Origin: an uncultured Propionibacteriaceae bacterium
GTDB taxonomy: Bacteria > Actinomycetota > Actinomycetes > Propionibacteriales > Propionibacteriaceae
NCBI GenBank assembly: GCA_936941515.1
Contig: CAKZJI010000271.1
Coordinates: 1-11,038, forward strand
Length of the DNA: 11,038 bases
Direction of reading: 5' to 3'
Positions within the stretch are counted from its first letter, which is position 1. Each line of letters starts with the position of its first letter. The notes below the pieces were generated by a model, which searched no databases, was not told the origin of the DNA, and saw nothing but the letters and a program-made list of their open reading frames with translations. The translations under genes and the position numbers were made by a program. Below, piece after piece: positions 1 to 7,933 of this stretch.

Positions 1-1
1 G

Positions 2-730
2 GGCCTGGGGCAGTTCCACAGCGAGCTGGCCGACGGTGCCTCGCAGCTGCCGCACTACGACGAGGCGGATCGTGCCGCTCTGTCTGAGTCTGTGGCTTCG
101 CCCATCGCAAAGGACACCCAGCTGCACGGCCTGGCGACGGTGTCGATTGCGGCCCTGCTGGCGGTTAGCGCCCTGTGGCTTGGCTCCGCTCTGGCCTACG
201 CGTTCGCCCAGCCGGTGCCCTCTGATCTGGTCTCATCGTCGCGCTCCAGCGTCGCCTTGTGGGCGCGAACCCTCGGTCTGCCAGCTGCGATCGGGGCGGG
301 TGCCGGGCTGCTGCTGGGTCTTGTCGTCGGCGTGGTGCTCAGCCTGCCAGCGGGCAGGACGATGGGAGTCGCCGCGGTGCTTGCTCTGACGGGGGTGAGC
401 TTCACCCTCGTCAACCATGCCCTGGCTGCGTGGCTGGGCAACGCCGGGCGCGGTGCGGCGGGACAGCTCCTGGTTGCCACCATCGCATTCGGGCTGACAT
501 CGCGCGTACCCGGCTGGCTGGTCGGGGCGGCAGGCGTCTCCCCACTGCACAACGGCCTAATGTTGATCCGCACTCTCCTGGCCGGTGGCTCAGGACTGGT
601 GGCGCTCGCCGGAATGGCCCTGTTGCTCGGGGTCATCGCGCTGGGCCTGTCCTACCTGGCCATCGCCTCCCGGCGCAGCCTGACCGGGAGACAGTTCCGC
701 AGGCGCGTCAGCAGCGGAGCCGATGCCTGA
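2..730 (+). CDS. YhgE/Pip-family membrane protein, C-terminal part (5' truncated by window)
   Basis: The frame is open from base 2 to the TGA at 728-730, giving about 242 residues with no start needed inside the window; an in-frame GTG at 92 is probably internal. The first ~30 residues are soluble and end in a stretch (LADGASQLPHYDEADRAAL) typical of the region just before the membrane part in YhgE/Pip proteins. After that come about five or six hydrophobic segments with Gly/Ala/Leu-rich cores, including one containing FTLVNHALAAWLGNAGRG, which matches the family's C-terminal channel-like domain. The tail is short and basic (SRRSLTGRQFRRRV). Family knowledge: these are large integral membrane proteins, one a lactococcal phage-infection protein, and others linked to secretion or export; the biochemical role is unclear. 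There is no obvious terminator after it, only a weak 5-bp hairpin at 722-735. Family assignment is fairly good; function is unknown. Confidence 0.75.
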   Translation, partial: GLGQFHSELADGASQLPHYDEADRAALSESVASPIAKDTQLHGLATVSIAALLAVSALWLGSALAYAFAQPVPSDLVSSSRSSVALWARTLGLPAAIGAGAGLLLGLVVGVVLSLPAGRTMGVAAVLALTGVSFTLVNHALAAWLGNAGRGAAGQLLVATIAFGLTSRVPGWLVGAAGVSPLHNGLMLIRTLLAGGSGLVALAGMALLLGVIALGLSYLAIASRRSLTGRQFRRRVSSGADA

Positions 731-767
731 GCATCCCCGCCCCGGTCTCGGCGGTTCCGCAGGATGT

Positions 768-915
768 GCCAAACCCCACCAGGAACTTGTGTCCCCGCAT
801 CATGCATGCCATCCTTCCCATCGAGGGCAAAGGTGGCTCTGACGGGGCCACAAGCGTGGTCCCGATCCTGAGGCCCCTCATCGGAGGTGTCCTGGCGGGC
901 CCGCTGCTTCCCTGA
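768..915 (+). pseudogene. glpF: glpF (glycerol facilitator/aquaporin) C-terminal remnant
   Basis: Reading the + strand in the frame of the TGA at 913-915 gives an NPTRNLCPRI stretch (from 772) followed by MHAILPIEGKGGSD, then VVPILRPLIGGVLAG. This aligns with the end of bacterial glycerol facilitators: the second NPA box (NPARDLGPR), the HAILPI-GKGGSDW loop and the last helix (WVPI-GP-IGGVLAG). Only about the last 48 codons remain. The NPA Ala is Thr, the conserved Trp after GGSD is Gly, and the Gly before Pro in the last helix is Arg. Just upstream, a neighbouring frame reads GGSAGCA before the NP box, as if one extra A near 771 shifted the frame. There is no plausible start or ribosome-binding site. 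Its place directly before glpK is the normal glpFK order, which supports the identification. It is a relic, not a working channel. Confidence 0.72.
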
Positions 916-950
916 CCTACTGAATCCTGAGCGACCCCGGGCAGCTCACG

Positions 951-956
951 AAGGAG
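951..956 (+). promoter_or_regulatory. Ribosome-binding site of glpK
   Basis: AAGGAG lies 7 nt before the ATG at 964. This fixes the glpK start and gives the expected N-terminus [15 protein letters not shown]. No clear promoter hexamers are visible in 916-950. Confidence 0.8.
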
Positions 957-963
957 TGACCAC

Positions 964-2484
<1,521 letters not shown>

Positions 2485-2495
2485 CCTGCTGACGA

Positions 2496-2531
2496 GATGG
2501 CGGGCCGCGGGGAAGCCTGCGGCCCGCCATC
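2496..2531 (+). terminator. Intrinsic terminator-like hairpin after glpK
   Basis: A perfect 13-bp stem (GATGGCGGGCCGC at 2496-2508 pairing with 2519-2531) encloses a 10-nt loop and starts 12 nt after the glpK stop. It is very G+C rich and is not followed by a T run, as is common for actinobacterial terminators. It separates glpK from the uvrA-like gene, so the latter probably has its own promoter in 2532-2573, where I see no clear hexamers. Confidence 0.75.
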
Positions 2532-2573
2532 GTCGTGGCGGCCCCTCGGGCCCGGAGACATCGCGACTATCGC

Positions 2574-2579
2574 AGGAGG
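2574..2579 (+). promoter_or_regulatory. Ribosome-binding site of the uvrA-like gene
   Basis: AGGAGG lies 5 nt before a GTG at 2585. This supports the GTG start over the in-frame ATG near codon 17 (EVRGARVNNL follows), which has no such site. Confidence 0.75.
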
Positions 2580-2584
2580 CTGTT

Positions 2585-5110
2585 GTGGCAGAGAGACCCC
2601 CGGCGCGGGGTGCTCGCCGTGCCCCCCGGACCATGGAGGTGCGGGGAGCACGGGTGAACAACCTGAAGAACATCGACGTGTCCATCCCCCTCGGTCAGCT
2701 GGTCTCCATCGCGGGTGTGTCGGGCTCCGGCAAGTCGTCGCTGGCGCTCGGTGTGCTATATGCCGCGGGATCGAGCCGGTACCTGGAAGGGCTGTCCAGC
2801 TACACACGCCGACGCATTGGTCAGGCCGCCCGCCCCACCGTCGACTCGGTCGAACACGTGCCAGCGGCATTGGCCCTCCGGCAGCGCCCGAGCGTCGGCG
2901 GCGCCCGCTCCACCTTCGGGACTGCCACCGAGCTGCTCAACAGCCTGCGGCTGATCTATTCCAGGCTGGGGTCACATCGCTGCCCGAACGGCCACCAGCT
3001 GGAACCCAGCTTCAAGGTGGCGGCAGGGGTGTCGCTGACTTGTCCCGAGTGCGCCGCCCAATTCGCACCTCCCGAGGCGGAGGACTTCGCGTTCAACAGC
3101 TCAGGGGCCTGCCCCCACTGTCAGGGGACGGGCCTCGTCCGGGAGATCAACGAGGCGGCGCTGGTCCCGGACGAGTCCAAGACCCTGCGAGACGGGGCCG
3201 TCGCGGCATGGGGGCACATCGGGCTCGTCGGCACCAACCAGGTTGCCGAGGTGCTGGGGGTCCGCGGCGATGTGCCCTTCTCGGAGCTGACCGAGCGGGA
3301 ACGAAACATCGTGTTCAACGGGCCGTTGGTGGAACGGCAGATCCCGTTCCAGACGAAGAACGGCAAGGTCTACGACGTCAAGCTCACCTACCGCAACGCA
3401 CGGACCGCCGTGCTGGAGCAGCTGCGGGGCGCGGAGACCGAGACCGCCATCGGACGGCTGGAGCGCTTCTTCACGATCGAGCAGTGCCCCGAGTGTCGGG
3501 GAAGCCGTCTCAACGACCGCGCCCGCTCCACGCTGATCGATGGCTGGTCCATCGACCAGGCGATCAGCCGTGATCTCGACGACCTCACGGCCTGGGTCGG
3601 CACCCTGGCCGACGCGGCACCCGGAGAGCTGCGAGAGGCTGCGGCCAGCATCGTCGCGGAGTACCTCGGGATCGCCGGGATGCTGATCCGGCTCGGCCTG
3701 GGCTATCTCTCCCTCGACCGGGCCTCGTCATCCCTGTCCACGGGGGAGCGTCAGCGGGTCCAGCTGTGCCGTGCCGTGCGGAGCCGCACCACCGGGGTTC
3801 TCTACGTTTTGGATGAGCCCTCGATCGGGCTGCATCCGGCGAATGTCGCCGGTCTTCTCGACGTGCTCTCCGGACTGTTGGATGACGGCAACTCCGTGGT
3901 CGTGGTCGACCACGACGTCCAGGTGCTGCGGGAGGCTGACTGGGTGGTTGAGATCGGACCCGGCTCAGGCGCTGACGGCGGCCAGGTTATGTTCTCCGGT
4001 CCGCTGGGGGAGCTTCTCAGTGATCCGGGTTCGCGCATCGCCCCCTTCATCAAGGCGACGGCCCCGCTCGCTGTGCGGGAGCGATGCGGTGACAAGCAGC
4101 TCTTCGAACAGGGCGTCCTGCGGATGACGACCACCCCCGTTCACACGGTCCACGCCCTGGAGGTCGCGATCCCCAAGGGACGGTTGACGGCTGTCACAGG
4201 GGTCTCCGGCTCAGGGAAGACCACCCTGGTGCTGGAGAGCCTCGTCCCGGCGTTCCACGCCCACATTGATGGCGGTCGGCTGCCCGGGCACGTCGTTGCG
4301 GTGGACACTGCTGGTATCCGCGATGTGCACGTCGTCGACGCCTCTCCCATCGGCACCAACATCCGCTCCACGATTGGCACCTACAGTGGTGTCCTCGATG
4401 ACCTCCGGCGCGCCTACGCGGCCCTGCCGGAGGCGAGGGAGCAGGGCCTGAAGGCCGGGGCATTCTCCTATAACACCGGCACGTTGCGGTGCGGCGAATG
4501 CGACGGCACCGGCCAGATCTCGCTCGACATCCAGTTCCTTCCAGATGTCGATGTCGTGTGCCCGGGCTGCGGCGGCTCACGGTATGGGCTGCGGGCCCGA
4601 GACATCCTCCGGCCCCGGGCTGACCGCAGCGACGAGGGGATGAGCCTGCCGGAGGCGCTGCGGCTCAGCGTTGCCGAGGCGGGGGAGGTCTTTGGGGATC
4701 TGGCCCGGGTGGGTAGGCGACTTCAACTGTTGTCTGACCTGGGGCTGGGATACCTCACCCTGGGGGAGGCGACCACAGCCCTGTCTGGGGGAGAGGCGCA
4801 GCGACTCAAGCTCGCCCAGCACGTTGGCCGTGGCCTGCGTGAGAGCCTGTTCGTCTTCGACGAGCCGTCGATCGGGCTGCACCCGCTGGACGTTCAGGTG
4901 CTGCTAAGCGTGCTTCAGCGCCTCGTTGACGACGGTGCCACCGTCGTCATCATCGAACATGATCTCGACATGGTGGCCAATGCCGACTGGGTCATCGACC
5001 TCGGGCCGGGCGGCGGCACCTCAGGTGGCCGGATCGTCGCGGCGGGAACCCCCACACAGGTCGCACGACATCCCGAGAGCGTGACGGGACGGTTCCTCAC
5101 TGGGGACTGA
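2585..5110 (+). CDS. Class II UvrA-like ABC ATPase lacking the UvrB-binding domain (UvrA2/DrrC type)
   Basis: This 841-residue protein is about 100 residues shorter than repair UvrA. Order: Walker A GVSGSGKS (44-51); zinc site C153-x2-C156/C176-x2-C179; insertion-domain-like part (~180-300); CPECRGSRL (301-309); ABC signature LSTGE (384-388); Walker B VLYVLDEP with E411; switch His 443. The second half has Walker A GVSGSGKT (539-546), zinc site C636-x2-C639/C659-x2-C662, signature LSGGE (733-737), Walker B with E760, and His 792. The gap between the first Walker A and first zinc site is about 105 residues, against roughly 220 in E. coli UvrA, so the UvrB-docking region is missing. Both nucleotide sites look functional. 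Family knowledge: class II UvrAs do not replace UvrA in UvrBC excision and are linked to tolerance of DNA-damaging or intercalating compounds. The role here is inferred. It starts at GTG with a strong RBS and is not in an operon. Confidence 0.9.
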   Translation: MAERPPARGARRAPRTMEVRGARVNNLKNIDVSIPLGQLVSIAGVSGSGKSSLALGVLYAAGSSRYLEGLSSYTRRRIGQAARPTVDSVEHVPAALALRQRPSVGGARSTFGTATELLNSLRLIYSRLGSHRCPNGHQLEPSFKVAAGVSLTCPECAAQFAPPEAEDFAFNSSGACPHCQGTGLVREINEAALVPDESKTLRDGAVAAWGHIGLVGTNQVAEVLGVRGDVPFSELTERERNIVFNGPLVERQIPFQTKNGKVYDVKLTYRNARTAVLEQLRGAETETAIGRLERFFTIEQCPECRGSRLNDRARSTLIDGWSIDQAISRDLDDLTAWVGTLADAAPGELREAAASIVAEYLGIAGMLIRLGLGYLSLDRASSSLSTGERQRVQLCRAVRSRTTGVLYVLDEPSIGLHPANVAGLLDVLSGLLDDGNSVVVVDHDVQVLREADWVVEIGPGSGADGGQVMFSGPLGELLSDPGSRIAPFIKATAPLAVRERCGDKQLFEQGVLRMTTTPVHTVHALEVAIPKGRLTAVTGVSGSGKTTLVLESLVPAFHAHIDGGRLPGHVVAVDTAGIRDVHVVDASPIGTNIRSTIGTYSGVLDDLRRAYAALPEAREQGLKAGAFSYNTGTLRCGECDGTGQISLDIQFLPDVDVVCPGCGGSRYGLRARDILRPRADRSDEGMSLPEALRLSVAEAGEVFGDLARVGRRLQLLSDLGLGYLTLGEATTALSGGEAQRLKLAQHVGRGLRESLFVFDEPSIGLHPLDVQVLLSVLQRLVDDGATVVIIEHDLDMVANADWVIDLGPGGGTSGGRIVAAGTPTQVARHPESVTGRFLTGD

Positions 5111-5511
5111 GGCCACCGCAACGGGGAGATTGGGCAGGGCATGATGATCATGAGGCATACGCAGCGTCAGTCCAGCGGACATCAGCGCCACATACGTAGC
5201 CAGTGGGCGTCGCCCCGCCCGAGATGCCAAGACGAGCGAGATCCCGATGAGCTCCCGAAGCCATCTCGGGTGGAAGTGCAAGACTCCCCGCAAAGTTCTC
5301 GTCGATGAGCATGACGGCACCCGAGGGGCCCACCCGCGCATCGCCGGGCAAACCAGTCAGCACAGAATAGGTCTCGGCTAGAGCATGCCCGCTGATAAGA
5401 AGGGAGCGTTCAGTCGCCCACAGTCTGACCGTCTCGTGTGCCTCATGTGACGCGACGAGCAAGCAGGACAGCCACGCTCGTGTCAACGGCACAACGTGAC
5501 TCTTTGGTCAA
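5111..5511 (-). pseudogene. vapC: vapC PIN-domain toxin, frameshifted
   Basis: The homology is split over three frames. A TTG at 5511-5509 overlaps the vapB stop and opens a short frame reading CAVDTSVAVLL, the canonical PIN start with its first catalytic Asp, but this stops at 5443-5445. The next frame (about 5492-5148) carries LLVASHEAHE, ISGHALAETYSVLTGLPGDA with the catalytic Glu, and LGISGGAT, then drifts off. A third frame continues ATYVALMSAGLTL and then MPHDHHALPNL, the usual PIN end (ATYDALVA, then TRDRRAL). The second shift is explained by 13 extra bases at 5195-5207 bounded by CGT repeats. The Asp expected after ATY is Val, a few residues after ALMSA are missing, and the third frame has no stop before the end of the uvrA-like gene. 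An intact VapC would be a Mg-dependent ribonuclease blocked by VapB. The product here is almost surely inactive, barring assembly error. Confidence 0.75.
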
Positions 5512-5747
5512 TGTCGTCCCGCATTGATCAGCGCGAACATCTGCTCGTCTGTGACGACGGTCTCCGCATGAGAGACCAGTCGGCCACCGGTATCCCGCTC
5601 TAGCCGGGCGGTCCGGCCGCCAGGCGTGATCTGCACACCGCTGCCACAGAGCGAGACGTCTACCTTCGAACCAGGAACGAGACCCAACGAGTCACGAATG
5701 CGCTTGGGAAGCAGCAGCCGTCCTCCGGAATCGATCGTGGCATCCAT
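5508..5747 (-). CDS. vapB: VapB antitoxin, AbrB/SpoVT type
   Basis: This intact 79-residue protein starts at ATG 5747-5745. Residues 4-31 (TIDSGGRLLLPKRIRDSLGL, then VPGSKVDV) form the swapped-hairpin AbrB/MazE DNA-binding fold, with the typical G-R-x-x-L-P-x-x-I-R-x-x-L-G-L core. The C-terminal tail ends VTDEQMFALINAGRH, the usual toxin-binding tail of this VapB group. Such antitoxins bind and block VapC and repress their own operon. The stop TGA overlaps the TTG start of vapC, showing former translational coupling. No Shine-Dalgarno is visible; a TAACGT hexamer ends 6 nt before the ATG, so the mRNA is probably leaderless. With the toxin broken, this is an orphan antitoxin that may still act as a repressor. 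Confidence 0.82.
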   Translation of the reverse strand: MDATIDSGGRLLLPKRIRDSLGLVPGSKVDVSLCGSGVQITPGGRTARLERDTGGRLVSHAETVVTDEQMFALINAGRH

Positions 5748-5753
5748 AGAGTC

Positions 5754-5781
5754 ACGTTACCACTTGAATCCCATCTGCAAA
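5754..5781 (-). promoter_or_regulatory. Candidate leaderless promoter of vapBC
   Basis: On the minus strand TAACGT (5759-5754) fits the actinobacterial TANNNT -10 pattern and lies 6 nt before the A of the vapB ATG, placing +1 at the start codon. TTTGCA (5781-5776) lies 16 nt further up as a weak -35. The absence of any Shine-Dalgarno agrees with a leaderless transcript. Based on pattern only. Confidence 0.45.
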
Positions 5782-5899
5782 ACGGGGCGCATCTGCATCG
5801 TCTCGTCGTCAGATGCTTCACATGTTGAACCGGAACTCCACCTGGTGGCGGGCTCAGAGCATCCTCGACAACACCGAGCGGCTCAGAAGGCCTGATACC

Positions 5900-5987
5900 T
5901 TGAGGCTTATTCACAGCTGCTAGCAATTGGGTTTTGACAAGGGGTTTCGCTGTTTCTTGCGTCTCCATGAATATGAATAAGCCTCAA
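5900..5987. repeat. Perfect 14-bp inverted repeat around a 60-nt AT-richer spacer
   Basis: TTGAGGCTTATTCA at 5900-5913 is exactly inverted at 5974-5987 (TGAATAAGCCTCAA). The 88-nt unit is about 43% G+C by hand count, well below the flanks. The spacer contains a TTGACA (5934-5939) but no good -10 at the right distance. It could be a miniature inverted-repeat element, a binding site pair or a long hairpin. No target-site duplication is visible at its edges. Confidence 0.7.
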
Positions 5988-6063
5988 TGCGCCGAGCCTT
6001 TCCAGAAGCTCTTTGTGGATGCCAGTGGCGTGGCCGAGAAGGACCTGGACTGTCACCCAAAGG

Positions 6064-6090
6064 TATCGCCACGTGCTGGCAGCGGCGATA
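6064..6090 (-). terminator. Possible hairpin downstream of the ABC operon
   Basis: TATCGCC (6064-6070) and GGCGATA (6084-6090) form a 7-bp stem with a 13-nt loop, about 82 nt past the stop of the second ABC gene. There is no T run. It may end the operon transcript, but the stem is short and the distance is large. Confidence 0.25.
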
Positions 6091-6172
6091 GCGGCCAAGG
6101 CCACCCGACAGCATCAGGCGGTGGAAACAGCAAGGAGGCGTTTGATGGCTTCATGCTTCTCCGATGAGCTGT

Positions 6173-7933
6173 TCAGATGAGTGACCAGCCGCTGGCGCTG
6201 CTCCGGTACTCCCAGAAGTCGCGGTAGGGCCCCTCGACGTTCACCAAGTCGTCGTGCCGGCCCCGCTGCGCGATGTGGCCGTCGGCACCCAGCACCACCA
6301 CATGGTCGGCGGCGGCGATGGTCTCCAGCTTGTGGGCGATCACGATCAGCGTTGAGGTGCGGCGCAACTCCTCCATCGCGGCGACGATGTTCGCCTCGTT
6401 CTCCGCGTCCAGGGCGCTGGTGGCCTCGTCGAGCAGCACGATCGGCGCCTGTTTCAGCAGCGCTCGGGCGATTGAGACCCGCTGCCGCTCACCCCCGGAC
6501 AGGGCACGGCCGCCCTCGCCGACGCGAGTCTCCCAGCCGTTGGGGAGACGCTCGACGATCTCCGCGACCCCCGCCAGCTCGGCTGCGCGACGCACCTCCT
6601 CGTTGGTGGCGTCCGGACGTCCGAGGCGGATGTTGACCTCCAGGGTGTCGTCGAAGAGGTAGACGTCCTGGAAGACCATCGACAGCTGCGACATCAGGTC
6701 CTCGGTGGTCAGCTGCTTCACATCGGTTCCGCCCACCAGAATCTGTCCGGAGTCCACGTCGTAGAAGCGCGCGACCAGACGGGCGATGGTGGTCTTGCCG
6801 CTGCCGGACGGGCCGACGATCGCGCACATCGTGTTGGCGGGAACCGTCATTGAGACGCCGCGTAGCACAGGCTTGTCCTGCTGGTATCCGAATACGGCGT
6901 CCACCAGCTCCACAGCCCCAGTGGTTGGCATCGTCTGCGAGGCCTCCGGCTCCGGTAGGACCTGAGCATCCATGATCTGATCGATGTGGTTCATCATCTG
7001 TCGGCGCTCCTCCAAGCCCTGGGACAGGTCCCCGATCTCGGTCAGCATCGTCATGAACCGCAGGCACATGCCGATGGTGACGACGGCCTCCAACGGGGCG
7101 AGATCCGACGACAGGGCAAGGGAGGCGACCAGGAAGATCATCGTGATGACGATCACCTGGGCGACGGCGCCGTTGAGCATGCCGCCCCCGGTCTCGAACC
7201 AGAAGGCCCGCCGCGCCTTCTCCCGGCTCCCGGAGAAGGCCGCTTCGAGTCCTGGGGGAGTGGGGGCGTGACAGGAGCGCAACGCTCCCTGGCAACGGGC
7301 GAACTCCACGATGCGGGCAGCCAACTCCATCTCCGCCGGTTCGCTGAGGGACTTGCCGCGGTTCAGCAGGCGACGTGCTCCCGCTATGCCCGCAGCGAGC
7401 AGAGGCGCTGCGCAGGTCAACAGCAGACCCAGTCGCCAGTCCCAGAACCAGGATCCGATGCAGATCACCACACACGACGTGATGCTGGTGCGCAGCTTGT
7501 ACATGAAATGGGCGGCGGACTCGGACAGGGACAGCATCTCCTGGGTTGCGGTCCGGGACATCCAGCCGGCGGACGCGGCAGTGAACCAGGACAGCGGAAG
7601 CCGTGCCACCTTGTCACCGATGCTGTGGTGGACCTGCTGCTGGAAGTTGAGCCCTCCGACGTAGCTGGCTCGGGTCCCGATGAAGTCGAACACGATGGTG
7701 ACCAAGGCCAGGATCACCAGGACGATCAGCCAGCCTGCGAAATCCAGTCCCCAGCGTCGGGTTCCCGACGCCAAAGCGACTGAGGTGGGCAGCAGTGCCA
7801 GCAGCGCGAACCCAGTCGACACCCCGGCGATGGTGCCGAGCATGAAGCCGGACGACAGCTTCTTCCACTGGGCAGCGGTCATTAACCTGCGGTAGCGCGG
7901 AAGCAGGGCATGACGGTTCACAGGGTTGCTCAT
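6173..7933 (-). CDS. ABC transporter half-protein, permease + ATPase (IrtB/YbtQ-like)
   Basis: I chose ATG 7933-7931, with AGGAGG (7946-7941) 7 nt upstream, giving 586 residues; a GTG one codon earlier is possible. Residues ~30-325 are an exporter-fold (type IV) transmembrane domain with about six helices. The nucleotide-binding domain follows: Walker A GPSGSGKTT (374-382), Q-loop VFQDVYLFDDTL with Q422, signature LSGGERQR (478-485), Walker B VLLDEATSALD with D502/E503, and switch His 534. VFQDVYLFDDTLEVNIRLGRP and DEATSALDAENEANI closely resemble YbtQ and IrtB, exporter-fold proteins that import ferric siderophores. The ATG overlaps the stop of the upstream gene by one base (TGATG), so the two are translationally coupled and should form a heterodimer. 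Drug or peptide export cannot be excluded. No binding protein or siderophore genes are visible. Confidence 0.85.
   Translation of the reverse strand: MSNPVNRHALLPRYRRLMTAAQWKKLSSGFMLGTIAGVSTGFALLALLPTSVALASGTRRWGLDFAGWLIVLVILALVTIVFDFIGTRASYVGGLNFQQQVHHSIGDKVARLPLSWFTAASAGWMSRTATQEMLSLSESAAHFMYKLRTSITSCVVICIGSWFWDWRLGLLLTCAAPLLAAGIAGARRLLNRGKSLSEPAEMELAARIVEFARCQGALRSCHAPTPPGLEAAFSGSREKARRAFWFETGGGMLNGAVAQVIVITMIFLVASLALSSDLAPLEAVVTIGMCLRFMTMLTEIGDLSQGLEERRQMMNHIDQIMDAQVLPEPEASQTMPTTGAVELVDAVFGYQQDKPVLRGVSMTVPANTMCAIVGPSGSGKTTIARLVARFYDVDSGQILVGGTDVKQLTTEDLMSQLSMVFQDVYLFDDTLEVNIRLGRPDATNEEVRRAAELAGVAEIVERLPNGWETRVGEGGRALSGGERQRVSIARALLKQAPIVLLDEATSALDAENEANIVAAMEELRRTSTLIVIAHKLETIAAADHVVVLGADGHIAQRGRHDDLVNVEGPYRDFWEYRSSASGWSLI

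Larger units (their letters stand above)
5748..6172. other. 425-bp stretch without a supported gene
   Basis: This lies between the vapB start and the end of the ABC operon. Short open frames exist on both strands, but none has a convincing start, codon bias or recognisable motif. What can be seen is the probable vapB promoter at its left end, a 14-bp perfect inverted repeat (5900-5913 and 5974-5987) around a 60-nt AT-richer spacer, and a possible hairpin at 6064-6090. The lower G+C and the neighbouring decayed vapC suggest an acquired or eroding segment. I found no transposase, integrase or RNA gene. Confidence 0.6.

Noticed and set aside
2497..3573. A 358-codon plus-strand frame overlapping the uvrA-like start
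   Set aside because: Low-complexity Arg/Gly/Pro translation with no motif; the overlapping UvrA frame has clear Walker and zinc motifs and the better ribosome-binding site.
5140..5152. 13-nt odd palindrome CATGATGATCATG between uvrA-like and vapC
   Set aside because: One-base centre cannot form a hairpin, and the weak AT-type dyad may be chance; not a terminator.
5934..5962. TTGACA as a -35 of a plus-strand promoter
   Set aside because: No acceptable -10 follows at 16-18 nt, and there is no gene downstream on that strand before the ABC operon's 3' end.
5660..5968. A 102-codon minus-strand frame running from the inverted-repeat unit into vapB
   Set aside because: No recognisable motif and no good ribosome-binding site, and it overlaps vapB in another frame.
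5894..6067. 8-bp inverted match GATACCTT / AAGGTATC around the inverted-repeat unit
   Set aside because: Eight bases over 170 bp is near chance expectation and the copies are not symmetric about the 14-bp repeat.
5934..6167. A 77-codon plus-strand frame in the gene-free stretch
   Set aside because: No family resemblance, and its start lies inside the inverted-repeat spacer. A 64-65-codon frame on the other strand is equally unconvincing.
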